From a virus: DNA of 64,000 nucleotides. Numbering within the stretch: position 1 is the stretch's first letter; each line of letters opens with the position of its first letter. Where the stretch lies: positions 44,064-108,063 of IMG/VR virus record IMGVR_UViG_3300041956_000050; one strand, given 5' to 3'. This document shows, piece after piece, positions 16,219 to 24,149 of this stretch. Both the position numbers and the translations under genes were made by a program. The notes under the pieces were generated by a model. It saw nothing but the letters and a program-made list of their open reading frames with translations. It had not been told where the DNA came from and made no database searches.

Positions 16219-16757
16219 TCGTCGCCTTCCTTGTCGTCGATGTTGTCGTTCTTCTTCTCGCGCTTCTTACGGCGCGCTTCCTTCTCGGCCTCCTCCTGCA
16301 TGCGAAGCTTCTCGTCATGCGTGGGGATGCCGCGTGCCTTCATCTCGATCTCGACTCGGGCGATCAGGTTGCTAGCCATCTCGACCTGGCCGATATGCGT
16401 ACCGAGCGCGAGAGCCACCCACGCCGGTTCCTTCATGTACCCGCTGCGCCCTTCCACGTCGTGCATCCACGAGCCGTAGCGGTTGTGCATCGTGTACGTG
16501 ATGTCGTTGTTGCTGACATCGATCATCCAGTAGCCGTTCTCCTGCACCACGTTGCCGTAGCGCAGACCCCCGACCGTGAAGTCGCGGGTGGCACTCTGCT
16601 TAGCGAGCTTGCGAGCCTTGATCCCGGCAAGGCTGTTGTCGGGAGGCTCAGGCGCGAGCACGATCACCTGCGCTTGCTTGCGTGCGCGAAGTTCGGCAAG
16701 CGTCTTGGGCTTGCTGCGTTCCCGCCGACGCTTGTCGCGCACATCCCGCAATCCCAT
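16215..16757 (-). CDS. hypothetical protein, 180 aa
   Basis: Basic N-terminus (MGLRDVRDKRRRERSKPKTL), an ordered beta-rich centre (GNVVQENGYWMIDVSNNDIT) and a highly charged Glu/Lys C-terminal helix. No domain recognised. Ends four bases into the next gene. Confidence 0.65.
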   Translation of the reverse strand: MGLRDVRDKRRRERSKPKTLAELRARKQAQVIVLAPEPPDNSLAGIKARKLAKQSATRDFTVGGLRYGNVVQENGYWMIDVSNNDITYTMHNRYGSWMHDVEGRSGYMKEPAWVALALGTHIGQVEMASNLIARVEIEMKARGIPTHDEKLRMQEEAEKEARRKKREKKNDNIDDKEGDE

Positions 16758-16760
16758 CTG

Positions 16761-17189
16761 TCATCCCTTCTGGTAGTAGCCGTAAACACACCTGCTACCG
16801 TCACGGCTTGGGTTGTGCATGTCATGTATGACGCCATCGATCACGGCTGTCACGTGCTTGCTTACGGCGACGACCAACCGGCCACCCGGTAGCTCGTCCT
16901 CGCGCAGATGCACGGTGCAGCCCTGGCCGATCTGCATCGTCGGCGTCCACACCCAGCCGAGATCGATCAGGTACGGCTCGTAGACGTTGCGGAACACACC
17001 GCTGCGGGCGCTCCTGACACCGCGTGTGCGATGCTTGCCACGGCTGAGCTTCATGCCGAGCGCGAGCGCTTCGTAGACATCCCCATATGGGACGCCAGTG
17101 GCAATGGCAATGCTGCGCGTCACGCAGTCGCCAGCAGTGCCGACATAGCCAGCGTCGGCGCGGCCACCGTCGTCCTGCACGAACTTCAT
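16761..17189 (-). CDS. papain/C39-like cysteine peptidase fold protein
   Basis: 142 aa. The N-terminal GTAGDCVTRSIAIATG places a Cys at the head of a helix. The C-terminal SKHVTAVIDGVIHDMHNPS gives a His strand followed by Asp/Asn. This Cys-His-Asn/Asp order is that of papain-like and C39 peptidases. Similar short proteins occur in phages and plasmids with no proven substrate. It could be a protease, transglutaminase or inactive adaptor. Overlaps the upstream gene by four bases. Confidence 0.55.
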   Translation of the reverse strand: MKFVQDDGGRADAGYVGTAGDCVTRSIAIATGVPYGDVYEALALGMKLSRGKHRTRGVRSARSGVFRNVYEPYLIDLGWVWTPTMQIGQGCTVHLREDELPGGRLVVAVSKHVTAVIDGVIHDMHNPSRDGSRCVYGYYQKG

Positions 17190-17416
17190 CCCTTGTCCTT
17201 CCGTGGTTGCTTGACGTTGGGCTTGGCCTTGCGCTGGAAGCGGCCGAAGCGGTTGAGGATGTAACCGCTCTCCTGCATCTCCTTGTGGATCGTCTTGTCG
17301 GAGTGGAGTCCGGCAGTGACGACGGCTGCGTCCAGCGCTTCCTTGCGCTTGGCGTTCTGCGCCTCGACGTGCTGTTGGCGGCGGCGCTTGCGTTGGCGCT
17401 GTTGACGGCTGTTCAT
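17186..17416 (-). CDS. basic hypothetical protein, 76 aa, leaderless
   Basis: Strongly basic at both ends (MNSRQQRQRKRRRQQHVEAQ... KPNVKQPRKDKG). No ribosome site, but a perfect TATAAT lies 6 bases before the ATG. Probably nucleic-acid binding. First gene of its own transcript. Confidence 0.65.
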   Translation of the reverse strand: MNSRQQRQRKRRRQQHVEAQNAKRKEALDAAVVTAGLHSDKTIHKEMQESGYILNRFGRFQRKAKPNVKQPRKDKG

Positions 17417-17422
17417 CCTGGG

Positions 17423-17428
17423 ATTATA
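17423..17428 (-). promoter_or_regulatory. -10 box TATAAT, leaderless start
   Basis: On the leftward strand CCTG is followed by TATAAT, then 6 bases, then ATG at 17416. This is the best consensus -10 in the window and has the spacing expected of a leaderless mRNA. It divides the leftward block into at least two transcription units. Confidence 0.65.
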
Positions 17429-17439
17429 CAGGATCTCCG

Positions 17440-17751
17440 TCAGGAGTCCTGGCGACCCGCGTGCAGCCCGATGGTCATGCCGTCGATGGACAAAGCCGTC
17501 AGCGCAGGCATCAGGTTGTCGATCTCCGGTGACAGGCGGATCGCCGTCTTCTCGGTGCGCGAGAGTGCTCGCGGGTCTTGCCCGTCAAGAATCATGGCGG
17601 CTCGTAGCGCACGCTGCTGAGCGACGTACACCAGGCCCTCGGGGTCGGTGTTGAGCAGGTTGGCTACCCAGCCCTGGTCGTCGCCTGCATACTCGTCGCT
17701 GAGCGCATCCATGTACCTCGCGGACAGGCTCAGGTCGTCTTGTCCGATCAT
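17440..17751 (-). CDS. hypothetical protein, 103 aa
   Basis: Predicted all-helical (LSARYMDALSDEYAGDDQGW, VAQQRALRAAMILDGQDP). Overlaps the upstream gene by four bases. No family recognised. Confidence 0.65.
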   Translation of the reverse strand: MIGQDDLSLSARYMDALSDEYAGDDQGWVANLLNTDPEGLVYVAQQRALRAAMILDGQDPRALSRTEKTAIRLSPEIDNLMPALTALSIDGMTIGLHAGRQDS

Positions 17752-18266
17752 CCGTTCTCCTCGGTTGTGTTGTCGCTTGTATCGACACGAAGGCCAACTT
17801 CCTTTAGCGGCGGCGTCGTGCCATCCTCCTCGGCCATCTCGCGGATCTCGCGGATGACCTCCTCGTGGTTGTGGAACCGCTCGGGCAGATCCTCCCGGTT
17901 CATCTCCTCCAGCCGTCCGGCGTTTTCCTCCATGAACTTGCGGATCTCCGGATCATCCTGATCGAAGATCTCCTCGGTCGCAAAGAATGGCGACACGAAG
18001 TCCATGGCCACGTCGATGTAGCGCTCGACCGCCTTGTGCTGGCCGAGCAGCTTGATGTGCGCGAACATCCGCACGTGCTCCTCGCACGGCTCCTCGTCCT
18101 TGTGGCGGTGCATCAGACGCACACCGAGAATGTGCGTGCCCTTGGGGTCCAGCAGCTTGAACTGCGCGGGGGTCAGGTTGCGGTTGTAGCCACGACGGTG
18201 CGTATCGCGACAGATCTCGCGAAGCTCCCTCGTGTTCATGACAAGCGTTCTGTCACTTCGTTGCAT
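17748..18266 (-). CDS. hypothetical charged helical protein, 172 aa
   Basis: ATG 18266 overlaps the upstream stop as TAATG; a second ATG nine codons in is an alternative. The C-terminal half is Glu-rich and helical (IRKFMEENAGRLEEMNREDL). Contains CEEHVRMFAHI with a possible metal-binding Cys/His pair. Function unknown. Confidence 0.65.
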   Translation of the reverse strand: MQRSDRTLVMNTRELREICRDTHRRGYNRNLTPAQFKLLDPKGTHILGVRLMHRHKDEEPCEEHVRMFAHIKLLGQHKAVERYIDVAMDFVSPFFATEEIFDQDDPEIRKFMEENAGRLEEMNREDLPERFHNHEEVIREIREMAEEDGTTPPLKEVGLRVDTSDNTTEENG

Positions 18267-18436
18267 TAGTTCCCCATGTGGTTGAGTTCATCACGCAGAA
18301 GCGCCCCGTCAAGCTCACGCTCTGCTTCGTACAGCGGGCCGTCAATGATCTCGCTCGCGCTCACTGATGCGCCAACGACTTTCGTGACGGCTTCCAGTTG
18401 TTCGCGGGTCAGATCGACCCTGATCTTGTCACTCAT
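18266..18436 (-). CDS. hypothetical protein, 56 aa
   Basis: ATG 18436 chosen for AAGGAG upstream. Helical (LTREQLEAVTKVVGASVSAS). Coupled to both neighbours by overlapping stop and start codons. Unknown function. Confidence 0.6.
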   Translation of the reverse strand: MSDKIRVDLTREQLEAVTKVVGASVSASEIIDGPLYEAERELDGALLRDELNHMGN

Positions 18437-18647
18437 TGTGCTCCTTGTCTTTGTCAATCATCTTGCGCCAGCGATCCTCCGCTTCAGCGCGGCGATGGTC
18501 TGGCCAGGTATCGCCTACACCGGGCTTGCGCTCGGGAGGCTCAGGGTGTCGCCGCTTGTTCCACCAGATCTTGAAGTCGAAGATCTCGACAACGAGATAG
18601 ACAATAGCAGCGACAAGCGGAATGCCTACTACTGCCGCCTCGATCAC
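18429..18647 (-). CDS. single-span membrane protein, 72 aa
   Basis: N-terminal membrane segment (VVGIPLVAAIVYLVVEIFDF) followed by a basic, Trp-containing cytoplasmic tail. Overlaps the next gene by 8 bases. Unknown function. Confidence 0.6.
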   Translation of the reverse strand: MIEAAVVGIPLVAAIVYLVVEIFDFKIWWNKRRHPEPPERKPGVGDTWPDHRRAEAEDRWRKMIDKDKEHNE

Positions 18648-18838
18648 TGGTAGGGCGGTTCAGGCTGCGGGTTCATGCCGGTGACTTTCATGAAGCAGTC
18701 CCAGCAGTAACCGTTGTCAGCGGCCTTCTCCTCGGGCGGGAACCCGGAGGGGTGGAAGTAGTCCTCGTTCGGTGTGCATTGGTACTCCTTGCAACAGTCT
18801 GCACACTTGACATCTGCCCAGCGTAGATCAATCGCCAT
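18644..18838 (-). CDS. zinc-binding small protein, 64 aa
   Basis: ATG 18838 lies inside the end of the methyltransferase gene. CADC, a further Cys, and CWDC make a probable zinc ribbon, separated by an FHPSGFPPEEK loop. Unknown role. Confidence 0.6.
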   Translation of the reverse strand: MAIDLRWADVKCADCCKEYQCTPNEDYFHPSGFPPEEKAADNGYCWDCFMKVTGMNPQPEPPYQ

Positions 18839-19289
18839 TTGCTTTCGCCATTCTGTCGTAGAGCACGACGTTGACTGCTGCACCCAGGTTCAGGCAACGC
18901 ACCACTGGGATACGCACGAAGCGATGACACACCGTTCGCACGCCCTTTGGCACCTCGCCATCCTCCGGGCCGAACACGTACAGCGCTCGCTCGGGATGCT
19001 CGAACTCGATCAGGTTCTCGGCTGAGTCAAGAACCTCGACACATACAGGAACGAATCCCTGCGCCGTGAACAGTTCAACAGGGCGGTCAGGATCATTGGC
19101 TGCGCCGAAGTCAACACGCCTGCGATATTCGCGCAGACGCTCCTCGCGTGGCAACCGAGCTTCGGCATCGCGCGCACCGCGCCAGCCGGTCCACCGAACC
19201 TGCGGCACGCCGAACTCAGCAGCAGCACGCACGACTGCGCCCAGGTTGTGGCCGTACTTGGGGTCGATCAGCAGGACAGCAGCACTCAT
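18828..19289 (-). CDS. SPOUT (TrmH/SpoU-type) RNA methyltransferase
   Basis: 153 aa, the size of a minimal single-domain SPOUT enzyme. All three SpoU motifs are visible: NLGAVVRAAAEFG (15-27), YVFGPEDGEVP (104-114) and IPVVRCLNLGAAVNVVLYD (127-145). These trefoil-knot dimers transfer methyl from S-adenosylmethionine, usually to ribose 2'-O of tRNA or rRNA. The third motif has Cys-Leu-Asn where many relatives have Ser-Leu-Asn. No RNA-binding extension is present, so the substrate is unclear. Modification of tRNA against host nucleases is a plausible phage use. Confidence 0.85.
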   Translation of the reverse strand: MSAAVLLIDPKYGHNLGAVVRAAAEFGVPQVRWTGWRGARDAEARLPREERLREYRRRVDFGAANDPDRPVELFTAQGFVPVCVEVLDSAENLIEFEHPERALYVFGPEDGEVPKGVRTVCHRFVRIPVVRCLNLGAAVNVVLYDRMAKANGD

Positions 19290-19292
19290 GAC

Positions 19293-20255
19293 TCACCTCG
19301 TGAACTCGAAGGCACGCTTGACCGGCTTGATCGGTGCGTCCTCCGGCCCCTTCATATACGGACTGATCCAGATCTGCCGGTAGGCATTCGGATCACCGAC
19401 CTCACCGAGCGTGCCGTAGTATTGATTGCGCCAGTGCCCGCGCACCACCCACTGCCACTTGTACTCGATGTCGCTTTCGCCATGGTCGAGTTCGTGCGGC
19501 TGGCGTTGTCTGCGAAGAGTGATGACAGTCACGTCTTCGGTGCGGTAGTGGCGCTTTCGGTCACGCCGTAGCTGCCGGGGAAGCGTCTCCTTGACCGGCA
19601 CGATTTGTCGTGATAGACGCCAGAACGACTGGAGTAGGAGCCACGTCCTGGCCCGAAGGTCGATCTCGTTCTCGTGGTCGGGATCATTCTTGGCCATCGC
19701 CTGCCAGTCCTCCAGCATGCCGAACGGGATGTAGCCGGAGAACAGGATGACCCACGTTCCCAGCGCTTCCCAGGAGGCGCGCTCTCGGGCATCCATGTCA
19801 GGGCGGTTGAAGTCGTCCATGTCATCGATGTGCGACCACAGTGTGTACCACACGCCGTCTGGAGCCTTGTCCTCGCTCCACTCGACCTCTCCGGTGCCAG
19901 CCGGAATCCACGAGATCCCTCGGAACGAGATCTTGTTGCCATCGATGTCATTCATGATGACTTGATGCGGCAGCAGCGCGAAGCTGATTGGGCAGGGGAG
20001 ATCCCAGGCGTGCAGGACTTCCGCCTTGAATGACTCGCGGGCATAGTCCCACATGTCCACCACTTCTGATGACACGTACATCGGATCTGCCTCTTGCAGC
20101 AGATGCTCGTGAAGTGTCAACATCATTCCCTCGGGGAACTCCTCGTCGTATGCCTGCTCTTGGAAGTCCCGCAGGTAGTCGCGGAAGATCGGATTGTGTT
20201 TGATATTGCCTAGCAGCCTCTCTTGCTCGAAGGCTGCGTCACTCCATCTCTGCAT
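19293..20255 (-). CDS. large protein paired with an Xre regulator, 320 aa
   Basis: AAGGAGG lies before the ATG, and the first 17 bases overlap the HTH gene. The N-terminal ~215 residues are helical and acidic. The C-terminal ~70 residues (YKWQWVVRGHWRNQYYG, then RQIWISPYMKGPEDAPI) resemble a domain I have seen in actinobacterial proteins encoded beside an Xre gene. Function is unproven; toxin, defence or regulatory partner are all possible. The resemblance is from memory, not from a search. Confidence 0.6.
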   Translation of the reverse strand: MQRWSDAAFEQERLLGNIKHNPIFRDYLRDFQEQAYDEEFPEGMMLTLHEHLLQEADPMYVSSEVVDMWDYARESFKAEVLHAWDLPCPISFALLPHQVIMNDIDGNKISFRGISWIPAGTGEVEWSEDKAPDGVWYTLWSHIDDMDDFNRPDMDARERASWEALGTWVILFSGYIPFGMLEDWQAMAKNDPDHENEIDLRARTWLLLQSFWRLSRQIVPVKETLPRQLRRDRKRHYRTEDVTVITLRRQRQPHELDHGESDIEYKWQWVVRGHWRNQYYGTLGEVGDPNAYRQIWISPYMKGPEDAPIKPVKRAFEFTR

Positions 20256-20502
20256 TGATTACCTCCTTGGTCAGACGTTCAGGGCGCACGCCAAGTATCT
20301 TGGCAATGGCCATCCCTTCCTTGAACTTCAGCGACCGCTTCCCACTTTCGATCCTCGAAAGCTGTGACTGATTGATGTCAGCGAGCTTAGCCAGGGTCCG
20401 CTGTTCGATCTCCGCGACGGTACGCAGGTATCTAATGTTGACACCCACGTTCCAATCGAACTTGTCGTGAGATGTTTTACGGTCGCTATCCAACGTTGGC
20501 AT
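20239..20502 (-). CDS. Xre/Cro-C1 family HTH regulator
   Basis: 87 aa from ATG 20502 (GAGGCGG upstream). Classic Xre helix-turn-helix: GVNIRYLRTVAEIEQRTLAK, then LADINQSQLSRIESGKRSLK, then helix 5. It probably binds its own promoter region. Translationally coupled to the 320-aa partner gene downstream. Confidence 0.85.
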   Translation of the reverse strand: MPTLDSDRKTSHDKFDWNVGVNIRYLRTVAEIEQRTLAKLADINQSQLSRIESGKRSLKFKEGMAIAKILGVRPERLTKEVINAEME

Positions 20503-20857
20503 CCACCGCCTCAATCGGGTTGTAAACGCCGAACTCTGCTAGCGCCTCGCGGACGGCAGTGATGATGCCACCGGCCATCTGGTCGGCCTTGTCGTACTGC
20601 CGGGGCGTAACGTCGCCAATGACCTGGCGCATTGTGCCGCGACTCTTTGCAACTACTGTCCGAGCGATGGCGTCAACATCGTCGCCGTCGAACAGCCTGT
20701 CGCTATCGGCTTGCAACGCCAGGTAGGCGTTCTTGATGTCGCCCTGAATCTCGGCACCGATGGGCAGAGCGCCCAGCGCCTCGGCGGTCTTGTAGTCAGA
20801 CCGCAGGGCGGTGATGATCGTCTCGTGCTGCTCATCGGTCAGCTTGACGTATTTCAC
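20486..20857 (-). CDS. hypothetical helical protein, 123 aa
   Basis: Predicted helical throughout (MKYVKLTDEQHETIITALRS..., KADQMAGGIITAVREALAEF). Overlaps neighbours at both ends. Unknown function. Confidence 0.65.
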   Translation of the reverse strand: MKYVKLTDEQHETIITALRSDYKTAEALGALPIGAEIQGDIKNAYLALQADSDRLFDGDDVDAIARTVVAKSRGTMRQVIGDVTPRQYDKADQMAGGIITAVREALAEFGVYNPIEAVDANVG

Positions 20858-21063
20858 TTCGTCCTCACAATCGATTGGGAGTCGAGCTTGTCACCAATGA
20901 AGACGGTGACTCGCACTGTCGTTGACGATCCGATCCCTGGTATGTCGTTCGTGTCCTCGGTGATGAGCACGTACACGCCTTCGGTCAGGAACACCCTGTC
21001 AATCACCTTGACAGAGCGACCGAGATTTTCTCGGACCATCTGTACTGCTGTGCGTTGATTCAA
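20854..21063 (-). CDS. hypothetical beta-rich protein, 69 aa
   Basis: Helix followed by alternating strands (VYVLITEDTNDIPGIGSSTT, VRVTVFIGDKLD). Overlaps both neighbours by four bases. Unknown. Confidence 0.6.
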   Translation of the reverse strand: MNQRTAVQMVRENLGRSVKVIDRVFLTEGVYVLITEDTNDIPGIGSSTTVRVTVFIGDKLDSQSIVRTK

Positions 21064-21302
21064 ATGATCCTCCTCGTCTTCGGCGGATTGTCCTTGGCTT
21101 GGATGCGCGCGGCGATCCGCTCCACCTGCTGGCGACGGCTACCACTGACGACATCTTCGATGGTCGCCCACAGGCCGTCATCCTGCTTGTAGATGACGTT
21201 GCCGGGAGCCTTGTCCTCGTGGGCGATCTGTATCTGAGCGCGGATGTATGACTGCTCCGATCCCATCAGTTCGCCCCATGCGCGGATAAGCACGTAGTCC
21301 AT
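21060..21302 (-). CDS. hypothetical protein, 80 aa
   Basis: Mixed strand/helix product ending in a basic tail (AKDNPPKTRRII). Four-base overlap downstream. Unknown function. Confidence 0.6.
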   Translation of the reverse strand: MDYVLIRAWGELMGSEQSYIRAQIQIAHEDKAPGNVIYKQDDGLWATIEDVVSGSRRQQVERIAARIQAKDNPPKTRRII

Positions 21303-21303
21303 G

Positions 21304-21480
21304 TCACTCCCTCATGTCTCGTGTAATGACACTGATGTCCTGCGACAGCACCCACGGTAGTTCGTTGGCTCTGTTCTCCAGCACAGCGCTCGCGAGCATT
21401 GCCGTCAGATCTTCGACGGTTGCATCGCGTGTGATGCCATCGTTCTTGATCTCGACGGCGACGAGGAACTCGAACGTCAT
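21304..21480 (-). CDS. hypothetical protein, 58 aa
   Basis: Fills the gap between two well-placed genes; ATG overlaps the upstream stop (ATGA). Ferredoxin-like strand-helix pattern: MTFEFLVAVEIKNDGIT, then VEDLTAMLASAVLE. Confidence 0.55.
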   Translation of the reverse strand: MTFEFLVAVEIKNDGITRDATVEDLTAMLASAVLENRANELPWVLSQDISVITRDMRE

Positions 21481-21686
21481 AGCGCCACCGTGTCGGTCAG
21501 GATCAGGGCAACCACGCCCCCGATCAGCAGTATCACCAACACTAGCGATGCTACAGCGAACCAGAAGCGGCGTCTGCCAGCGGCCTGACGTGCGCCATCA
21601 GCCCATTCCTGAGAGATGGCGCACGCCTCCTGCCACGTATCAATCGACGGAGTGTCGCCGCCGTTGACGTAATCCGGCCGCTGCAT
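21477..21686 (-). CDS. C-terminal membrane-anchored protein, 69 aa
   Basis: Soluble N-terminal part, then RRR and a membrane segment (FWFAVASLVLVILLIGGVVA) near the C-terminus. Unknown function. Confidence 0.6.
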   Translation of the reverse strand: MQRPDYVNGGDTPSIDTWQEACAISQEWADGARQAAGRRRFWFAVASLVLVILLIGGVVALILTDTVAL

Positions 21687-21688
21687 GG

Positions 21689-21898
21689 CTACTTCTTCAC
21701 GACCGCGCGGGCGCGGGCGAAGACAGCGGGCCGCATCTTCCTGGCGATCTTGCGGATCTCCCGCGTCGTCTCCGGGCTGAGGTTCGTAGCCGTGTGACTG
21801 CGGGCCTTGCGGCCGTCGCCGGTTGCCAGGTATCCGAGCGCGTAGCGCACGATGTCTCGCTCGCGCACATTCATCGTGCGTCCTCCGAGCTTTGCCAT
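21689..21898 (-). CDS. basic helical protein, 69 aa
   Basis: ATG 21898 follows GAGGAGC. Helical, Arg/Lys-rich (RERDIVRYALGYLATGDGRK, REIRKIARKMRPAVFARARA). Likely nucleic-acid binding. No named family recognised. Confidence 0.6.
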   Translation of the reverse strand: MAKLGGRTMNVRERDIVRYALGYLATGDGRKARSHTATNLSPETTREIRKIARKMRPAVFARARAVVKK

Positions 21899-21939
21899 CA
21901 GTCCTTGCTCCTCTCGTCGTCGGTGAACTTCGCCATTGC

Positions 21940-22362
21940 TTACGCCGCCGCCACGCTTCGGGGGTAGGCGATCCGGCCGGTCAGCACGAAGTCGAGCACC
22001 TTGCGGAACTCGGTCTGCGAGCACTCCGCACCGAAGCGGTAGTTGAAGCCGCTGATCATGTTGGCCACAGCGTCAACGGAGTTGACATCGTGCATGTAGA
22101 TGAGCGGCTGCCACTGGACGGGGATGCGGTGGTGATAGGAGCCAGCGTCATCCTCGCGTTCCCACTCGCCAGTCACGATGCCGACCAGATACAGCCCACG
22201 GCCACCGTGGCTGCCCATGGCGATCATCAGCGTCCCGATGTCGATCTGCGGGCGATTCGACTTCTTCCAGTAGTAGCCCTCTCCGATGATCACAGCCATG
22301 TCCTTCATGGCGTCAGTTCTCGCGGGCATGGCTGGAGTGTTGACACGAACAACTCGGTACAT
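21940..22362 (-). CDS. EVE/PUA-like domain protein, 140 aa
   Basis: ATG 22362 overlaps the upstream stop (TGATG). The segment RGLYLVGIVTGEWEREDD followed by YHHRIPVQWQP resembles the EVE/PUA-like fold found in McrB-type and YTH-like readers of modified bases, where a strand-turn-HxRxVxW pattern lines the base pocket. If correct, it may recognise modified DNA or RNA. Assignment is by motif shape only. Confidence 0.45.
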   Translation of the reverse strand: MYRVVRVNTPAMPARTDAMKDMAVIIGEGYYWKKSNRPQIDIGTLMIAMGSHGGRGLYLVGIVTGEWEREDDAGSYHHRIPVQWQPLIYMHDVNSVDAVANMISGFNYRFGAECSQTEFRKVLDFVLTGRIAYPRSVAAA

Positions 22363-22682
22363 CACCTCTCCTCCAGCTTGCGTAGCGCCCGCTCGGTGGC
22401 CCGAGCCGCCTGCGTCCGGACCACGTTGCGGATAAAGCCCTGGTAGTCGCCCGCGTCCCACAGCCAGATGTCGGTGTGCGTCTTGCTGGTCGGCATCCAC
22501 GTGGCCCACACGATGCTGCCGTCGCTCAGGTGGTACTCGCCAATGCGGTCGCCTGCCATCCTGAGGTTGGCGGGGCGCATGCCGACCGGCTCGTGCCACT
22601 TGCTGTAGCCGGGAGCGAACACCACTCCGGCCTCGACCACGATGCCATCCACGACACCGGGCTGGTTGATAACTGTCGTCAT
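22362..22682 (-). CDS. hypothetical protein, 106 aa
   Basis: Beta-rich start (VVDGIVVEAGVVFAPGYSKW), helical basic end (RTQAARATERALRKLEER). Coupled to the EVE-like gene. Unknown. Confidence 0.6.
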   Translation of the reverse strand: MTTVINQPGVVDGIVVEAGVVFAPGYSKWHEPVGMRPANLRMAGDRIGEYHLSDGSIVWATWMPTSKTHTDIWLWDAGDYQGFIRNVVRTQAARATERALRKLEER

Positions 22683-22685
22683 TAC

Positions 22686-23258
22686 TTACTCCTTCTCGTT
22701 GTCGGTGAACTTCTCTTCGCCGTCAGGATCGGTGAGGATACTGACAAGGAAGCCGCCTGGCCAGCGATGTGCGCTGACCATGCGTGACTCGTCCTTCTCG
22801 CTCTCGGCCACGATCATTCCGCGACCGGCGTCACGCGCCATTGTGAACACGCCCTGGCCCTTGACCTTGCCAGCACTGTTGAACTGACGCACGTCGATAC
22901 AGAAGTGACGATTCTCCTTCTCGCCTTCGTAGTCGCCAGTGGCGAAGTCGAACAGGTTGAGCCAGATGACACCTCCTTCCCACTCGATGGCGACATGACG
23001 CTGGTATTCACGTTGCCCCGGACCATGCGGCGGCGTCTTGGGATCACCCAGCAGGTTGATCAGCGTGTCGGGCACGAAGCCCATCGCCTCGATGGCCGTA
23101 GCCATGTTCTCCGAGACGGCCGGAGTGGCGTCAAGGTTGACAACCTGCTCCAGAATGGCGGCAGCTTCATCGGCCGCGCCGGACGGATCGTCGGCCACCT
23201 GGCACCGCTCCAGCGCGCGAGCGGCGGCGTCACGCAGACGCTCCTCAGATGTCGTCAT
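22686..23258 (-). CDS. hypothetical protein, 190 aa
   Basis: ATG 23258 with GAGGAGG upstream. Helical N-terminus (MTTSEERLRDAAARALERCQ) then a beta-rich region (HVAIEWEGGVIWLNLFDFAT). Unknown function. Confidence 0.65.
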   Translation of the reverse strand: MTTSEERLRDAAARALERCQVADDPSGAADEAAAILEQVVNLDATPAVSENMATAIEAMGFVPDTLINLLGDPKTPPHGPGQREYQRHVAIEWEGGVIWLNLFDFATGDYEGEKENRHFCIDVRQFNSAGKVKGQGVFTMARDAGRGMIVAESEKDESRMVSAHRWPGGFLVSILTDPDGEEKFTDNEKE

Positions 23259-23448
23259 GCTTGTTGACCTCCTCCTCGACCGCCGACCGCTCGATGCCGA
23301 ACGCATCGGCAGCGGCGATGATCGCGTTCTCTCGGGTGTAGCCAGCCTTGAACTGGCTCGGATCGCCCGCCGTCAGTTGGCGGACGAATTCCCACACGGC
23401 GTCCTTGCCGTACAGGTTCTGGTACTGCTGTGCGATGGGGTATGTCAT
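23245..23448 (-). CDS. hypothetical helical protein, 67 aa
   Basis: Compact three-helix pattern (YGKDAVWEFVRQLTAGDPSQ, AIIAAADAFGIERSAVEEEV). Could be a small HTH-like or UBA-like domain. Overlaps both neighbours. Confidence 0.6.
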   Translation of the reverse strand: MTYPIAQQYQNLYGKDAVWEFVRQLTAGDPSQFKAGYTRENAIIAAADAFGIERSAVEEEVNKHDDI

Positions 23449-23660
23449 TGCGTGATGTTTCCTTCCTCGATGACGTAGAAGAGTCCTTCCTCGTCCACGT
23501 CGATGGTCATCATGGTGATCTCGTCGTCAAGAACGACGACATATCGACCGGCCTGCTTCGGAGTATCGAGCAGCCACTGGATGAGCCTGATCTCCTCCTC
23601 GCGCTCCTCGCGCCCCAGCAGAATGGCGTCGTCCGGCGTGTAGCCGATGATCGTTGCCAT
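23445..23660 (-). CDS. hypothetical protein, 71 aa
   Basis: ATG 23660 overlaps the upstream stop (TAATG). Acidic helix then strands (AGRYVVVLDDEITMMTIDVD). Unknown. Confidence 0.6.
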   Translation of the reverse strand: MATIIGYTPDDAILLGREEREEEIRLIQWLLDTPKQAGRYVVVLDDEITMMTIDVDEEGLFYVIEEGNITQ

Positions 23661-24139
23661 TACGCCTGCGCCTCCACGGCCTCGCGGATTGCATCCTCGA
23701 CAGCGTTGCCGAGATTGAGTTGCCACTCCTTCAAGAGCGCACGCTCCTCGCTGTCGAGCTTCTTCTTCTCCTCACCGAGATCCTTGAGGTGCTGGATCAC
23801 GTCGTTGGGCGTGTCGGCCTTGAGCACCTTGGTGTAGGGGTCAAGCTGCGGCTTCTCGCTGCCAATAGTGGTGAGGATCTTGCTGCCTCGCGCGTGCTTG
23901 CCGTTGGCAACACCCTTGCGTCCGTCAGGCATCCGGAAAGGCACAGTGACCTTCACCTGCTGGCGCTTGATCGTCTGTCGCGCCTTGTTGACGGCGTTGT
24001 CGAGCGACTTCTCGTCGTTGCCCAGGAAGCGCTCGTTGGTCGGTGCATCCCCGGTGCGGTAGATCGTCCACGAACCGTTCACAGCGGCGTGGACCTCGCA
24101 CTCGATGTTGTTGATCTCTCGTGTACCCAGTAGTGCCAT
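23660..24139 (-). CDS. hypothetical protein, 159 aa
   Basis: Beta-rich N-terminal domain (EINNIECEVHAAVNGSWTIY), a charged middle (RMPDGRKGVANGKHARGSKI) and a C-terminal helical coiled coil. Ribosome site AAAGGAG. No family recognised. Confidence 0.65.
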   Translation of the reverse strand: MALLGTREINNIECEVHAAVNGSWTIYRTGDAPTNERFLGNDEKSLDNAVNKARQTIKRQQVKVTVPFRMPDGRKGVANGKHARGSKILTTIGSEKPQLDPYTKVLKADTPNDVIQHLKDLGEEKKKLDSEERALLKEWQLNLGNAVEDAIREAVEAQA

Positions 24140-24149
24140 GTTGGCTCCT

